In this document: positions 1 through 6,674 of the stretch, in pieces
How positions within the stretch are numbered: position 1 is the first letter of the stretch
Layout of the letters: each line of letters begins with the position of its first letter
Source of the DNA: Verrucomicrobiia bacterium
Lineage (GTDB): Bacteria > Verrucomicrobiota > Verrucomicrobiia > Limisphaerales > DTLC01
NCBI GenBank assembly: GCA_025061935.1
Contig: JANWZY010000100.1
Span: 1 to 9,838, forward strand
DNA length: 9,838 bases
Direction of reading: 5' to 3'
Position numbers and translations under genes: made by a program
The notes under the pieces: generated by a model
What the model saw: the letters and a program-made list of their open reading frames with translations, nothing else
Databases searched by the model: none
Told to the model about the DNA's origin: nothing

Positions 1-1485
1 GTCGGGTTGCGTCGTCTGCAGTATGGATTGGCAACGTGTGATGTAGGCATTGAGCGTGGGCACGTCGCGCCAGATCGAGTTGCGCGGGTTCATTTGGGTC
101 GAGGCGTAGAACAACCACCCCGGCCATGGGGCGTCGTCCGGCGAATAACATGTGCCGTGATAAAACACGTGGTTGATGCCGCTGACGAAAAACTCGTCCA
201 TGAGAATTTTCAATGCGCCGAGCGTCTCGTTGAAATGCTCGGCGAGCCACGTGGCAGACTCGGAGCTGACGAGCCGTTTACCAGTTACATGCGCGGCCGA
301 AGACGCAAACTTCGCGATGAGGATATTCCGGTCGAACCTGAAGAATTCTGTCTCGGGTATGTCCGCTGCGGCGTAGAAATCGAGTAGGTTACCCGGCGAG
401 CCGTGCGCCTCGTTGCGCGTGATGAATCCGTGCCGGTGCGCCCACGGTGTCCAAAGCCCGGCGAGGTTTTCGTAGATCAGGTCCGAGACTGTCTCGCGGT
501 AATCGCATTTGAGCCGTGCTACAACATCACTGGTGTTGTCGCTGAAAAACTCGCGCAGATGCATTTGCAATTTGTACCCGCGCCGTCGCTCGAACTGGCT
601 GAAAAGGTCGGGGGACCAATCGCACCTGTACTCGTAGGAGTCGTGGTACACAGCGCGTGGCTTCGGCCCTGAGTAACTTGCAAAGACATCCTCAAACCAT
701 TCAAGAAAGCGTCGGACCGCCTCGGGGTAAAACAGGTTGAGCATGTGCCCTTCTCCGCCGGGGGCGGCGCGCTTGACCTTTTGACCCGACGGCCGCTGCG
801 AGACCGCGATAACCGTCCAGGCCCCGCTGCCAGGTGCAACCCAGTCAACTGTGCCATCGGGCCTTATCCGCTCCGTTAGCTCGATTGAATCACCACTGTC
901 CGAAAACGCCACCAACGCCTGCGTTTTTGCCGGGTCAAATTTTTCGCCGAGGCTACCGCCCGCCATTACTACATTGGTGCGCACCACCACAAGCGCATTC
1001 GCTTCGAGGTCAGTCACGCGCGGCCCGCCAAAGCACCAGCCGGTACCGAGGGTCATGTCCACGTCCATGCCGAGCCTGCGCGCCTCGGTCACAGTGTAGG
1101 AGAGCATCTGGAGCCACTTCGGGCTGAGATACTGGATGTACCTGTGCTCGGCGCCTTTCGCGCCGTAAATCGGGATGATATGCACACCGCCCAATCCGGC
1201 GTTGTGGTATCGCTCGAGTTCGCGGGTAATGTTTGTCGGGTCAACAGCACTGCCCGGCCACCACCAGTACGTCCACGGCTTCATTGTATTAGTAAGCGCC
1301 GGCCATTGCACTTGACTGCGCGAGATGAACTCGCCTGTGGCGCGCGCCGGAGCCCACACCAGGCCGAGGACAATGATGTGCGTGCACAAGCTGCGAGCCG
1401 CTGTCAACTTCAGAATCAGACTGCGCAATCCGACTCTGCGGTCAACTGTGTACACGCGCAGCTCTTGTACCTTCACCGGAATCAT
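1..1485 (-). CDS. GH106-family glycoside hydrolase (alpha-L-rhamnosidase-like), C-terminus cut by window edge
   Basis: A stop-free minus-strand frame runs from an ATG at 1485 to base 1, giving 495 residues with the C-terminus missing. GH106 enzymes release terminal alpha-L-rhamnose from plant or algal polysaccharides and are usually near 900-1100 residues, so about half is visible. Seen directly: 'MKPWTYWWWPGSAVD' begins near residue 68, followed by 'GLGGVHIIPIYG', 'DMTLGTGWCFGG', 'YHDSYEY' (E285), 'SSESATW' (E409) and 'GINHVFYHGTCYSPDDAPWP'. These match the family pattern as I remember it. E285 and E409 are my candidates for the acid/base pair, an inference from their motif context. A hydrophobic stretch at about 37-45 ending in APARA (to 49) looks like a signal peptide, so the enzyme is probably exported. 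The n-region from ATG 1485 is long and no Shine-Dalgarno is evident. TTG codons at 1428 or 1407 would give a more ordinary leader. The gene follows the GrpE-like gene by 18 nt and probably shares its transcript. Confidence 0.9.
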   Translation of the reverse strand, partial: MIPVKVQELRVYTVDRRVGLRSLILKLTAARSLCTHIIVLGLVWAPARATGEFISRSQVQWPALTNTMKPWTYWWWPGSAVDPTNITRELERYHNAGLGGVHIIPIYGAKGAEHRYIQYLSPKWLQMLSYTVTEARRLGMDVDMTLGTGWCFGGPRVTDLEANALVVVRTNVVMAGGSLGEKFDPAKTQALVAFSDSGDSIELTERIRPDGTVDWVAPGSGAWTVIAVSQRPSGQKVKRAAPGGEGHMLNLFYPEAVRRFLEWFEDVFASYSGPKPRAVYHDSYEYRCDWSPDLFSQFERRRGYKLQMHLREFFSDNTSDVVARLKCDYRETVSDLIYENLAGLWTPWAHRHGFITRNEAHGSPGNLLDFYAAADIPETEFFRFDRNILIAKFASSAAHVTGKRLVSSESATWLAEHFNETLGALKILMDEFFVSGINHVFYHGTCYSPDDAPWPGWLFYASTQMNPRNSIWRDVPTLNAYITRCQSILQTTQPD

Positions 1486-1503
1486 AACATGCAGAAGCTC
1501 AGT

Positions 1504-2376
1504 TTACACAAGTGACGCCGTGGAGTCCTGGCCTTTCTCAGGCTGCCCCGACCTGGCTTGGGCGCGCCTGCGTTCGGTGTCCTGGCTTTTTCTGGCCTGC
1601 TCGACAGGCTTCACTGTCACGACTGCCGGCCGCAAAAACTGTCCCTGGAAAGTGTAGCCGGCGGCAATTGTTTCACTGACAGCGGCGTTCTGAGGCGGCT
1701 TTTCATTCTCGTCGGCAAGCTGATGCCGCGCGGGGTCGAACGGCTCGCCTGTCGCGGGCTCGAACGGGACCAATCCGACGCGGCGCGCTATGTCGCGGCA
1801 AGCAGCCTGGAACTTCCCTATCTGCTCGATCAATTCCGGTTTACCCGAGCGCACAGCAGCCTTGTTTAAAGCGAAAACGTGGTCGAGGATCATTACGCCC
1901 ACTTGCAGCCATTCATGCTGGGCTCGGGTGAGCTTTTCAACTTCGAGCCGGAGCGTCGCCTTTTCCGCGTCGCCAGCCTTCTGCAAAAACTCGCGGAATG
2001 CAGCCGCCTCGGCAGTCATCATTTGGGCCACCTCCTTTGCAGCCTTCAGCGTTTGGTCCGCCAGGTCTTGGATTCCGTGCCACTGCGCCGTTGCCGCGTT
2101 AACGCTCTGCGCAACGGCTTCGAGTCCTTTCAACTGGCGCAGTGTACCGGCCAAGGTTTCAATCTCAATCAGTCGTACCGCCCCGCGGTACTCGAGCACG
2201 AACGGGGCGATCCCGATCCCCGCCCCTAGAAGGATTGCGCCCGAGCACAGCCCAAGCTCCAGGTGCGTTAGAGGGGCGCCCTTGTGCAACGCAACAAAAA
2301 TTGCAAGTGCCACTAACAGCCCGTCCCCAGCAAGGAACGGCCATTTTACCAGGCGAGGTTTGTCATGGGCAGACAT
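1504..2376 (-). CDS. Membrane-anchored coiled-coil protein with GrpE-like C-terminal domain
   Basis: This 290-residue protein has two hydrophobic segments (about 12-31 and 40-61), then a long helical, Glu/Lys/Ala-rich region (about 70-200) likely to form a coiled coil. The segment at about 155-252 resembles GrpE. 'VPFEPATGEPFDPARHQ' is followed by 'VSETIAAGYTFQGQFLRPA', which parallels the GrpE beta-domain pattern of G-x-x-FDPxxHxA followed by an (I/L)xxGYxLxGRxLRPAxVxV strand pair. A basic, Gln-rich tail (about 255-285) ends it. Canonical GrpE is a soluble nucleotide exchange factor for DnaK of roughly 200 residues without membrane segments, so this is probably a paralogue that recruits or regulates an Hsp70 at the inner membrane. 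That role is inferred. The ATG at 2376 lacks a strong Shine-Dalgarno. Its stop (TAA at 1504-1506) is in the same frame as the downstream GH106 gene, which starts 18 nt later, suggesting one transcript. No dnaK or dnaJ is visible nearby. Confidence 0.85.
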   Translation of the reverse strand: MSAHDKPRLVKWPFLAGDGLLVALAIFVALHKGAPLTHLELGLCSGAILLGAGIGIAPFVLEYRGAVRLIEIETLAGTLRQLKGLEAVAQSVNAATAQWHGIQDLADQTLKAAKEVAQMMTAEAAAFREFLQKAGDAEKATLRLEVEKLTRAQHEWLQVGVMILDHVFALNKAAVRSGKPELIEQIGKFQAACRDIARRVGLVPFEPATGEPFDPARHQLADENEKPPQNAAVSETIAAGYTFQGQFLRPAVVTVKPVEQARKSQDTERRRAQARSGQPEKGQDSTASLV

Positions 2377-2650
2377 GCGTGCACCAGCTAACCAGAACTT
2401 GGCCTTTGGCGCAAGCCGGCCGGGTCCCGGAACCTGCGCATGTGCGGTTCGTAATTACCCCGCCCTAATTGCGGCGCGGCTTGGGCGCGGTGCCAGCCTG
2501 AAATTCCGCTGTAAATTGGGCGCGGCCTGTGCGAGAAATATACGCCTCAGCACAATTCATGCGTAATTTGTGCTAGCAATGAAAACCGACAAACAAGAAC
2601 TGAAAACTTAGGGAGGCACGGCTGCGCGCTGGGTATCGTACCCGCCTGAA
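2377..2650. promoter_or_regulatory. Divergent intergenic region with AT-rich segment and small inverted repeat
   Basis: This gap separates the leftward GrpE-like/GH106 unit from the rightward aldolase gene, so promoters for both should lie here. The stretch at 2530-2610 is AT-richer than its surroundings. On the minus strand a TATATT (plus-strand 2537-2542) resembles a -10 box, but no good -35 stands upstream. A 7 bp inverted repeat, AGCACAA (2549-2555) and TTGTGCT (2568-2574) with a 12-base spacer, lies beside it and could be an operator. None of this is proven by sequence alone. Confidence 0.3.
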
Positions 2651-3589
2651 TTGAAAATTCTCGATTGCACCATTCGCGACGGCGGGCTGATTGAACAATC
2701 ACCTGTTCGACGACGCCACCGTAAAAGCGGTTTACCAAGCGTGTGTGGCAGCCGGGGTGGACTACATGGAAATCGGATACAAGGCTTCGCGGCCGACACT
2801 CAAAGTGAGCGAGTTCGGGTGCTGGAAATTCTGCCGCGAGGAGGACATACGCAGGATTGTGGGCGACAACCCGACAGGCTTAAAACTGTCGGTCATGGCC
2901 GACGCCGAGCGGTGCGATTACAAGGAAGACATACCGCCCAAGAAAGACTCGGTGGTGCACTTGATTCGCGTGGCCACATACATACACCAGATTCCGACCG
3001 GGCTCGACATGGTGAAAGACGCCCATGACAAGGGTTTTGAATCAACCTCATGGCCGTGTCGGCTGCGCCCGAACCTGAACTGAATGAAACGCTGGAATCG
3101 ATCGCGCAGTCTGAGGTTAAGGCAGTGTATGTAGCGGACAGCTCCGGCTCGCTTTACAGCGAACAGGTCCACTATTTGGTCCGGAAATACCTGCGGGACT
3201 GCAAGGCCACCGGCAAAGAAGTCGGCGTGCACATGCACAACAACATGCAGCTTGCATTCGCAAACACGATCGAGGGCATCATCATGGGCGCGAACTTTTT
3301 GGACGCCACCATGGCCGGGCTCGGGCGTAGCGCTGGGAACTGCCCGATCGAGCTGCTGATCGCCTTCCTGCACAACCCGAAGTACAAGCTCCGACCTGTG
3401 CTCGAATGCGTGCAAAACGCGATCGAGCCGTTGCGCTCGAAACTGCTGCGGGGCTACGACCTGCCCTACCTGCTGACCGGGATGCTCAACCAGCATCCGC
3501 GCGCGGCGATCAAGTTCAAAGAAGCCGAACTGAAATGCAAGAAAGGCGACATACTCGAGTTCTCCGACACGTTGATCGAGAAAGAGTAG
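2651..3589 (+). pseudogene. DRE-TIM/HMGL-type aldolase (4-hydroxy-2-oxovalerate aldolase-like), broken by two frameshifts
   Basis: Three frame segments join into one recognisable aldolase of about 313 residues. A TTG at 2651 opens 'KILDCTIRDGGLI', the DRE-TIM start motif with the metal-binding Asp. After an extra G at 2693 the frame changes and continues 'NNHLFDDATVKAVYQACVAA' to 'DMVKDAHDKGFE' (about 3041). There a loss of 1 mod 3 bases returns it to the first frame, which reads from 'INLMAVSAAPE' through the metal-binding 'GVHMHNN' to the TAG at 3587-3589. Family members typically read G-[FY]-E-x-T-x-N-x-M-A there, so about 7 bases seem to be missing (my recollection of the family). Enzymes of this class cleave or form C-C bonds on 2-oxo acid substrates, but the substrate cannot be told here. 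As written, translation from 2651 ends at 3028 with a scrambled tail. Everything between and after the lesions looks intact, so the gene is either freshly inactivated or the sequence holds errors. Homologues often start at MKILDCTIRDGG, which is why I chose the TTG. Confidence 0.82.
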
Positions 3590-3972
3590 CGACCGGGCCG
3601 CCCCAAATGGCATTGCCCCAGCGAACATTGCTGAACGGTGTGTTGGGGTTGGCACAGGCTGCTCGTGCAGTTACCGGGCGCGCGCACCCGGCTAGTTGCG
3701 GGAACAGCCGCGCCGCATCAGGCACGCGGCCAAAGCGACGCGCTGACGGATTTGACTCGTCGAGCGCTTTTCCCGAGCCGCGCTCGCTCGAAAAAACTGA
3801 AACATTCGTTGCGCCCGCGTCCGATGCTTCCGCCCGGCACACACGGCCACCCCCAAGCACACTCCACCTTCCCAAATGCCCCCGGAAAACTAACACTTCC
3901 AGGGCCCAAAATGGTATGGTGTCTGCTGCGACTGTTGTAAACGGAGCGGAGGGATTGAAAGGAGGTTTCACC
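3590..3972. other. 383 bp gap without a convincing gene
   Basis: This lies between the aldolase stop and the GloVer-protein start. A plus-strand frame is open through it into the GloVer gene, but its translation is Arg/Ala/Pro/Ser-rich and low in complexity, and I treat it as chance. Small hairpins are present: CCGGG (3674-3678) with CCCGG (3687-3691), and CGAGCGC (3761-3767) with GCGCTCG (3780-3786). Neither is followed by a T-run on the plus strand, so they are poor terminators. The promoter of the GloVer gene should lie in the last 100 bases, but I see no clear -35/-10 pair. Confidence 0.4.
3958..3965 (+). promoter_or_regulatory. Strong Shine-Dalgarno of the GloVer protein gene
   Basis: AAAGGAGG lies 7 bases before the ATG at 3973 and is almost fully complementary to the 16S rRNA 3' end. 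It fixes the start at 3973 even though the frame is open far upstream. It is the only strong ribosome binding site in the window, as the other genes start with weak or no Shine-Dalgarno. Confidence 0.85.
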
Positions 3973-4704
3973 ATGCAACCGCGCATGCGACCGGCAAAAC
4001 AACATGCGGTTCTCGTCGCCGTTGCCTCCGCCGTTTTGTGTGCCGAGGCACAGACTCACACCATAATCAAGCATTTCGGCATTTTGACCAACATGACCGG
4101 GCTGAACCCGCGCGGCGAACTTGTCCAAGGGCCGGACGGCACGTTGTACGGCACAGCCGGTCCGGAAGGCGCGATGGGCGGCACATTGTTTAAGCTCCGG
4201 ACCGATGGCTCGGGATTCACGGTCCTGAAATGGTTCACGAACCGATTGGAAGGGGCGGAGCCGAACGGCGGACTTGCATTGGCCAACGGCGTGCTTTACG
4301 GGACAACATACTCGGGTGGTGCGTCGAACCTCGAGATGCTCTTCAAGCTTAACACTGACGGCAGCGGATTTTGCGTGCTGAAGCATTTTACTGGCACCGA
4401 CGGCGCGAATCCGAACACCGAACTTGCACTCTGCGGCGGCGAGCTGTACGGGACAACAAGCCGCGGGGGCATTTGGGACCTGGGCACCGTTTTCAGACTG
4501 AACCTCACCGACCCGGCCGGGCCGTGCCGTTTAACAGCGCAGTTAATTGATGGCGCAGTAGTGTTGAGCTGGTCCAATCCGGCATTTCTCCTCCAATCCG
4601 CCCCCGACCCGTCCGGTCCTTTCACCAACGTGCCCGGCGCAACCAGTCCATACACCAATCCGCCCACTCTCTCGCGCCAATTTTACCGGCTTGTTGCAAA
4701 CTGA
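3973..4704 (+). CDS. Exported short GloVer-repeat protein with C-terminal beta domain
   Basis: This 243-residue protein starts with a signal peptide (basic residues 4-9, hydrophobic 12-24, likely cut near AEA-Q at 26-27). Three tandem repeats follow at about 46-88, 97-139 and 146-177, each reading roughly P-x-x-x-L-x-x-x-x-G-x-LYGT-x-x-x-GG-x-x-x-x-x-x-F-[KR]-L, with the first two adding x-TDGSGF-x-VLK-x-F. This is the GloVer repeat pattern known mainly from Verrucomicrobiota secreted proteins (named from family knowledge). The third repeat lacks the TDGSGF part and joins directly to a C-terminal domain (about 186-243) with 'LQSAPDPSGPFTNVPGATSP' and 'FYRLVAN', a tail common in that phylum. 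The repeats probably build a propeller-like fold, but no enzymatic residues are known to me and the function is unknown. Three repeats are few compared with the usual larger arrays. The gene stands alone and converges with polX. Confidence 0.88.
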   Translation: MQPRMRPAKQHAVLVAVASAVLCAEAQTHTIIKHFGILTNMTGLNPRGELVQGPDGTLYGTAGPEGAMGGTLFKLRTDGSGFTVLKWFTNRLEGAEPNGGLALANGVLYGTTYSGGASNLEMLFKLNTDGSGFCVLKHFTGTDGANPNTELALCGGELYGTTSRGGIWDLGTVFRLNLTDPAGPCRLTAQLIDGAVVLSWSNPAFLLQSAPDPSGPFTNVPGATSPYTNPPTLSRQFYRLVAN

Positions 4705-4798
4705 CCTGCTCCAACCGTTGACCACAAGCGAACATGCTAGCCTGGCGAGAGTCCGGGCAACCACCTATATCCGGGGCGGGTCTTGGTAAACAACATCT

Positions 4799-4818
4799 GA
4801 ACCGCACTGCCGCGGTTC
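4799..4818 (-). terminator. Hairpin just after the polX stop, possible terminator
   Basis: GAACCGC (4799-4805) and GCGGTTC (4812-4818) form a perfect 7 bp stem with a 6-base loop, beginning two bases past the polX stop (4820-4822, read leftwards). On the minus strand the stem is followed by AGATGTTGTTT, only moderately T-rich, so termination may be weak. The rest of the 4705-4819 gap, between convergent genes, shows no comparable structure for the GloVer gene. Confidence 0.45.
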
Positions 4819-4819
4819 C

Positions 4820-6568
4820 CTAACGCTGACGCTTGCGGGTCAGTTCCTTCATCAATTTTTCCAACGGGAGCGTGTTTACCACATCGTCCCTGGTGAGCCA
4901 GCCTTTGCGCGCGATGCCCACGCCGAGGCGCAGAAATGCGATGTCAGTCGCGCGATGCGCGTCCGGGCCAATGACACATTTCACCCCCTTGCGCTTCGCG
5001 TACGGCCAGAGCCGCCAGTCCATGTCGAGCCGTTGTGGGTGACAATTCAGCTCGATCCATGTGCCCGTCTCGGCGCATGCGTCGATGACGGCCGTCTCGT
5101 TCACCGGGTACGGATCGCGCTCGAGCAGCAACCGGCCCGTGATGTGCCCGAGCGCGTGCACGAACCGGTTTTGCGCGGCGCGAATGAGGCGTTTGGTGTT
5201 TTCGGCCTCATCGTTCGATGGCATGTGCAAGCTCGCAATCACGACGTCAAGCTCGGCAAGCAAATCGTCATCGAAATCGAGCCGGTCCTTCAAAATATCC
5301 ACCTCGATCCCGGTCAGGAGCCTGAACTCGCTGCCTTCATCAGCAAGGCGTTTGTTGATCTCGCGAATCTCCTTGATCTGTTGCCGCAGACGTTTGGCGT
5401 CCATGCCGTTCGCCTGGAAAGACGATTTCGAGTGGTCCGTAACCGCCCAATACGCCATGCCGTACTGCTGCGCGGTCTGGACGATCTCGGGCAATGTTTG
5501 ATGCCCATCGCTCCAGGTCGAGTGATTGTGCAACGAGCCTTTCAAGTCGGTCCACTCGATCAGGCGCGGCAGCGGCCCCTGTTCGGCCGCTTCGAACTCG
5601 CCGTGGTCTTCGCGCAGCTCGGGCGGGATGTACGCCAAATCGAGCTTTTGGAAAATTTCCTCTTCATCCTTACACGGCACGAGCAGTTTCGGGTCGCGCG
5701 TCTCTTCCTTGGACCTGAACAGGCCGTATTCGTTCAGGCGCAGCCCCCGCGCAATGGCACGCTGGCGCATGACGATGTTGTGTTCCTTGCTGCCGGTGAA
5801 ATATGCCAGTGCAAACGGGAACTCTCTGTCGCTGACCACGCGGAGGTCGGATTGGATGCCGCCTTCGAGTATCACACTGGCTTTGGTCTCGCCCTTGGCG
5901 CTGACGCTCAAGATGCCCGGTTGACGCGTGAAAAATTCAATTACGGCAGTCGGCTTCTTCGACGAGACGAGGAAATCTATGTCGCCGATTGTTTCTTTCC
6001 ACCGGCGCAAGCTGCCGGCAATGCTGCACCGGATCACATCCGGGTGCCCGCGCAGGCTGTCGAGGATCGGCTCGGCCACACCCAGCGCTTTGTCGAGCAG
6101 GTGCCGCGACGCATACAACCTGCGCCGCTGGATTCCCTCAAGGATGTTTGCTTGCAGTTTCTCGCCGAACCCGGGCAGCTCGGCCACCTTACCCTGCTTG
6201 CACGCCGCCTCGAGTTTCTCGACCGAGTCAATCCCGAGCTTTTGGTGCAGCGTCAGAATCCGTTTCGCGCCCAGGCCGGGGATGTCGAGCATGGCGACCA
6301 GCCCGGGGGGTATGCTCGACTTCAGTTCGTCGTAGTAGGCCAGTTTGCCGGTGGTAACCAGCTCCGTAACCTTCTTCGCAATGCTTTCGCCGATGCCCTT
6401 GATTTGCCCCAGACGCCCTTCGGCCACCACATGCTCGAGCGGCTCGGTCAAGCTTTCGATCGCGCGCGCGGCGTTGATGTAAGCGCGGGTCTTGAACGGG
6501 TTCTCGCCTTTCAGCTCGAGCAACGTGCCGATCTCGACCAGAATGGCTGCGACCTGCTCTTTGTCCAT
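4820..6568 (-). CDS. polX: DNA polymerase/3'-5' exonuclease PolX
   Basis: This is a 582-residue family X DNA polymerase, near the ~570 residues of the Bacillus subtilis enzyme. PolX fills gaps in DNA and trims 3' ends in base-excision and end repair in the cytoplasm. Seen in order: an N-terminal helical 8-kDa-like domain with helix-hairpin-helix motifs ('IKGIGESIAKK' near 56-66, 'DIPGLGAKR' near 95-103 and 'ELPGFGEK' near 130-137), then the polymerase site 'GSLRRWKETIGDIDFLV' with D196 and D198, and a third Asp, D241, in 'IQSDLRVV'. The C-terminal PHP domain has 'LHNHSTWSDGH' (H347, H349, D354), 'TDHS' (H379), 'GIEVDI' (E422), 'ASLHM' (H448) and 'GPDAHR' (D536, H538), so both active sites appear intact. 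I chose the ATG at 6568 (MDKEQVAAILVEIG) because homologues begin at about that point. An in-frame TTG at 6595 would add nine residues. Neither start has a strong Shine-Dalgarno. The gene is divergent from the subtilase gene. Confidence 0.96.
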   Translation of the reverse strand: MDKEQVAAILVEIGTLLELKGENPFKTRAYINAARAIESLTEPLEHVVAEGRLGQIKGIGESIAKKVTELVTTGKLAYYDELKSSIPPGLVAMLDIPGLGAKRILTLHQKLGIDSVEKLEAACKQGKVAELPGFGEKLQANILEGIQRRRLYASRHLLDKALGVAEPILDSLRGHPDVIRCSIAGSLRRWKETIGDIDFLVSSKKPTAVIEFFTRQPGILSVSAKGETKASVILEGGIQSDLRVVSDREFPFALAYFTGSKEHNIVMRQRAIARGLRLNEYGLFRSKEETRDPKLLVPCKDEEEIFQKLDLAYIPPELREDHGEFEAAEQGPLPRLIEWTDLKGSLHNHSTWSDGHQTLPEIVQTAQQYGMAYWAVTDHSKSSFQANGMDAKRLRQQIKEIREINKRLADEGSEFRLLTGIEVDILKDRLDFDDDLLAELDVVIASLHMPSNDEAENTKRLIRAAQNRFVHALGHITGRLLLERDPYPVNETAVIDACAETGTWIELNCHPQRLDMDWRLWPYAKRKGVKCVIGPDAHRATDIAFLRLGVGIARKGWLTRDDVVNTLPLEKLMKELTRKRQR

Positions 6569-6674
6569 GCCCAGAATATGGTTGGGCGGCTGCAAAAGTT
6601 CAAAGCCAAAACTGGAACGGGGGCAACAACTTGCGCTTGAACGGCCGCAATGCCGAAACTAGGCTCGCAGCAGC
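6569..6674. promoter_or_regulatory. Divergent promoter region between polX and the subtilase gene
   Basis: About 106 bp separates the chosen polX ATG from the subtilase ATG, so both promoters must fit here or inside polX. On the plus strand TTGAAC (6637-6642) and TAGGCT (6660-6665) are 17 bases apart. If used, the transcript would start only a few bases before the ATG at 6675, that is, nearly leaderless, which would fit the lack of a good Shine-Dalgarno. This is speculative. Confidence 0.2.

Noticed and set aside
7..1515. Several plus- and minus-strand frames of 80-126 residues in the first 1.5 kb
   Set aside because: All lie over the GH106 frame, which is uninterrupted and carries family motifs.
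2918..3655. 245-residue minus-strand open frame
   Set aside because: It lies opposite the aldolase, whose family motifs are clear on the plus strand.
3674..3786. Two GC-rich hairpins as terminators of the aldolase gene
   Set aside because: Neither is followed by a T-run on the plus strand, and short GC hairpins are expected often in such sequence.
3406..3972. Extended N-terminus of the GloVer gene frame, open from within the aldolase
   Set aside because: The upstream part is low-complexity. A strong Shine-Dalgarno and a signal peptide place the start at 3973.
4955..6640. 561-residue plus-strand open frame
   Set aside because: It is the antisense shadow of polX, whose motifs are complete on the minus strand. 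Its own translation shows no recognisable domain.
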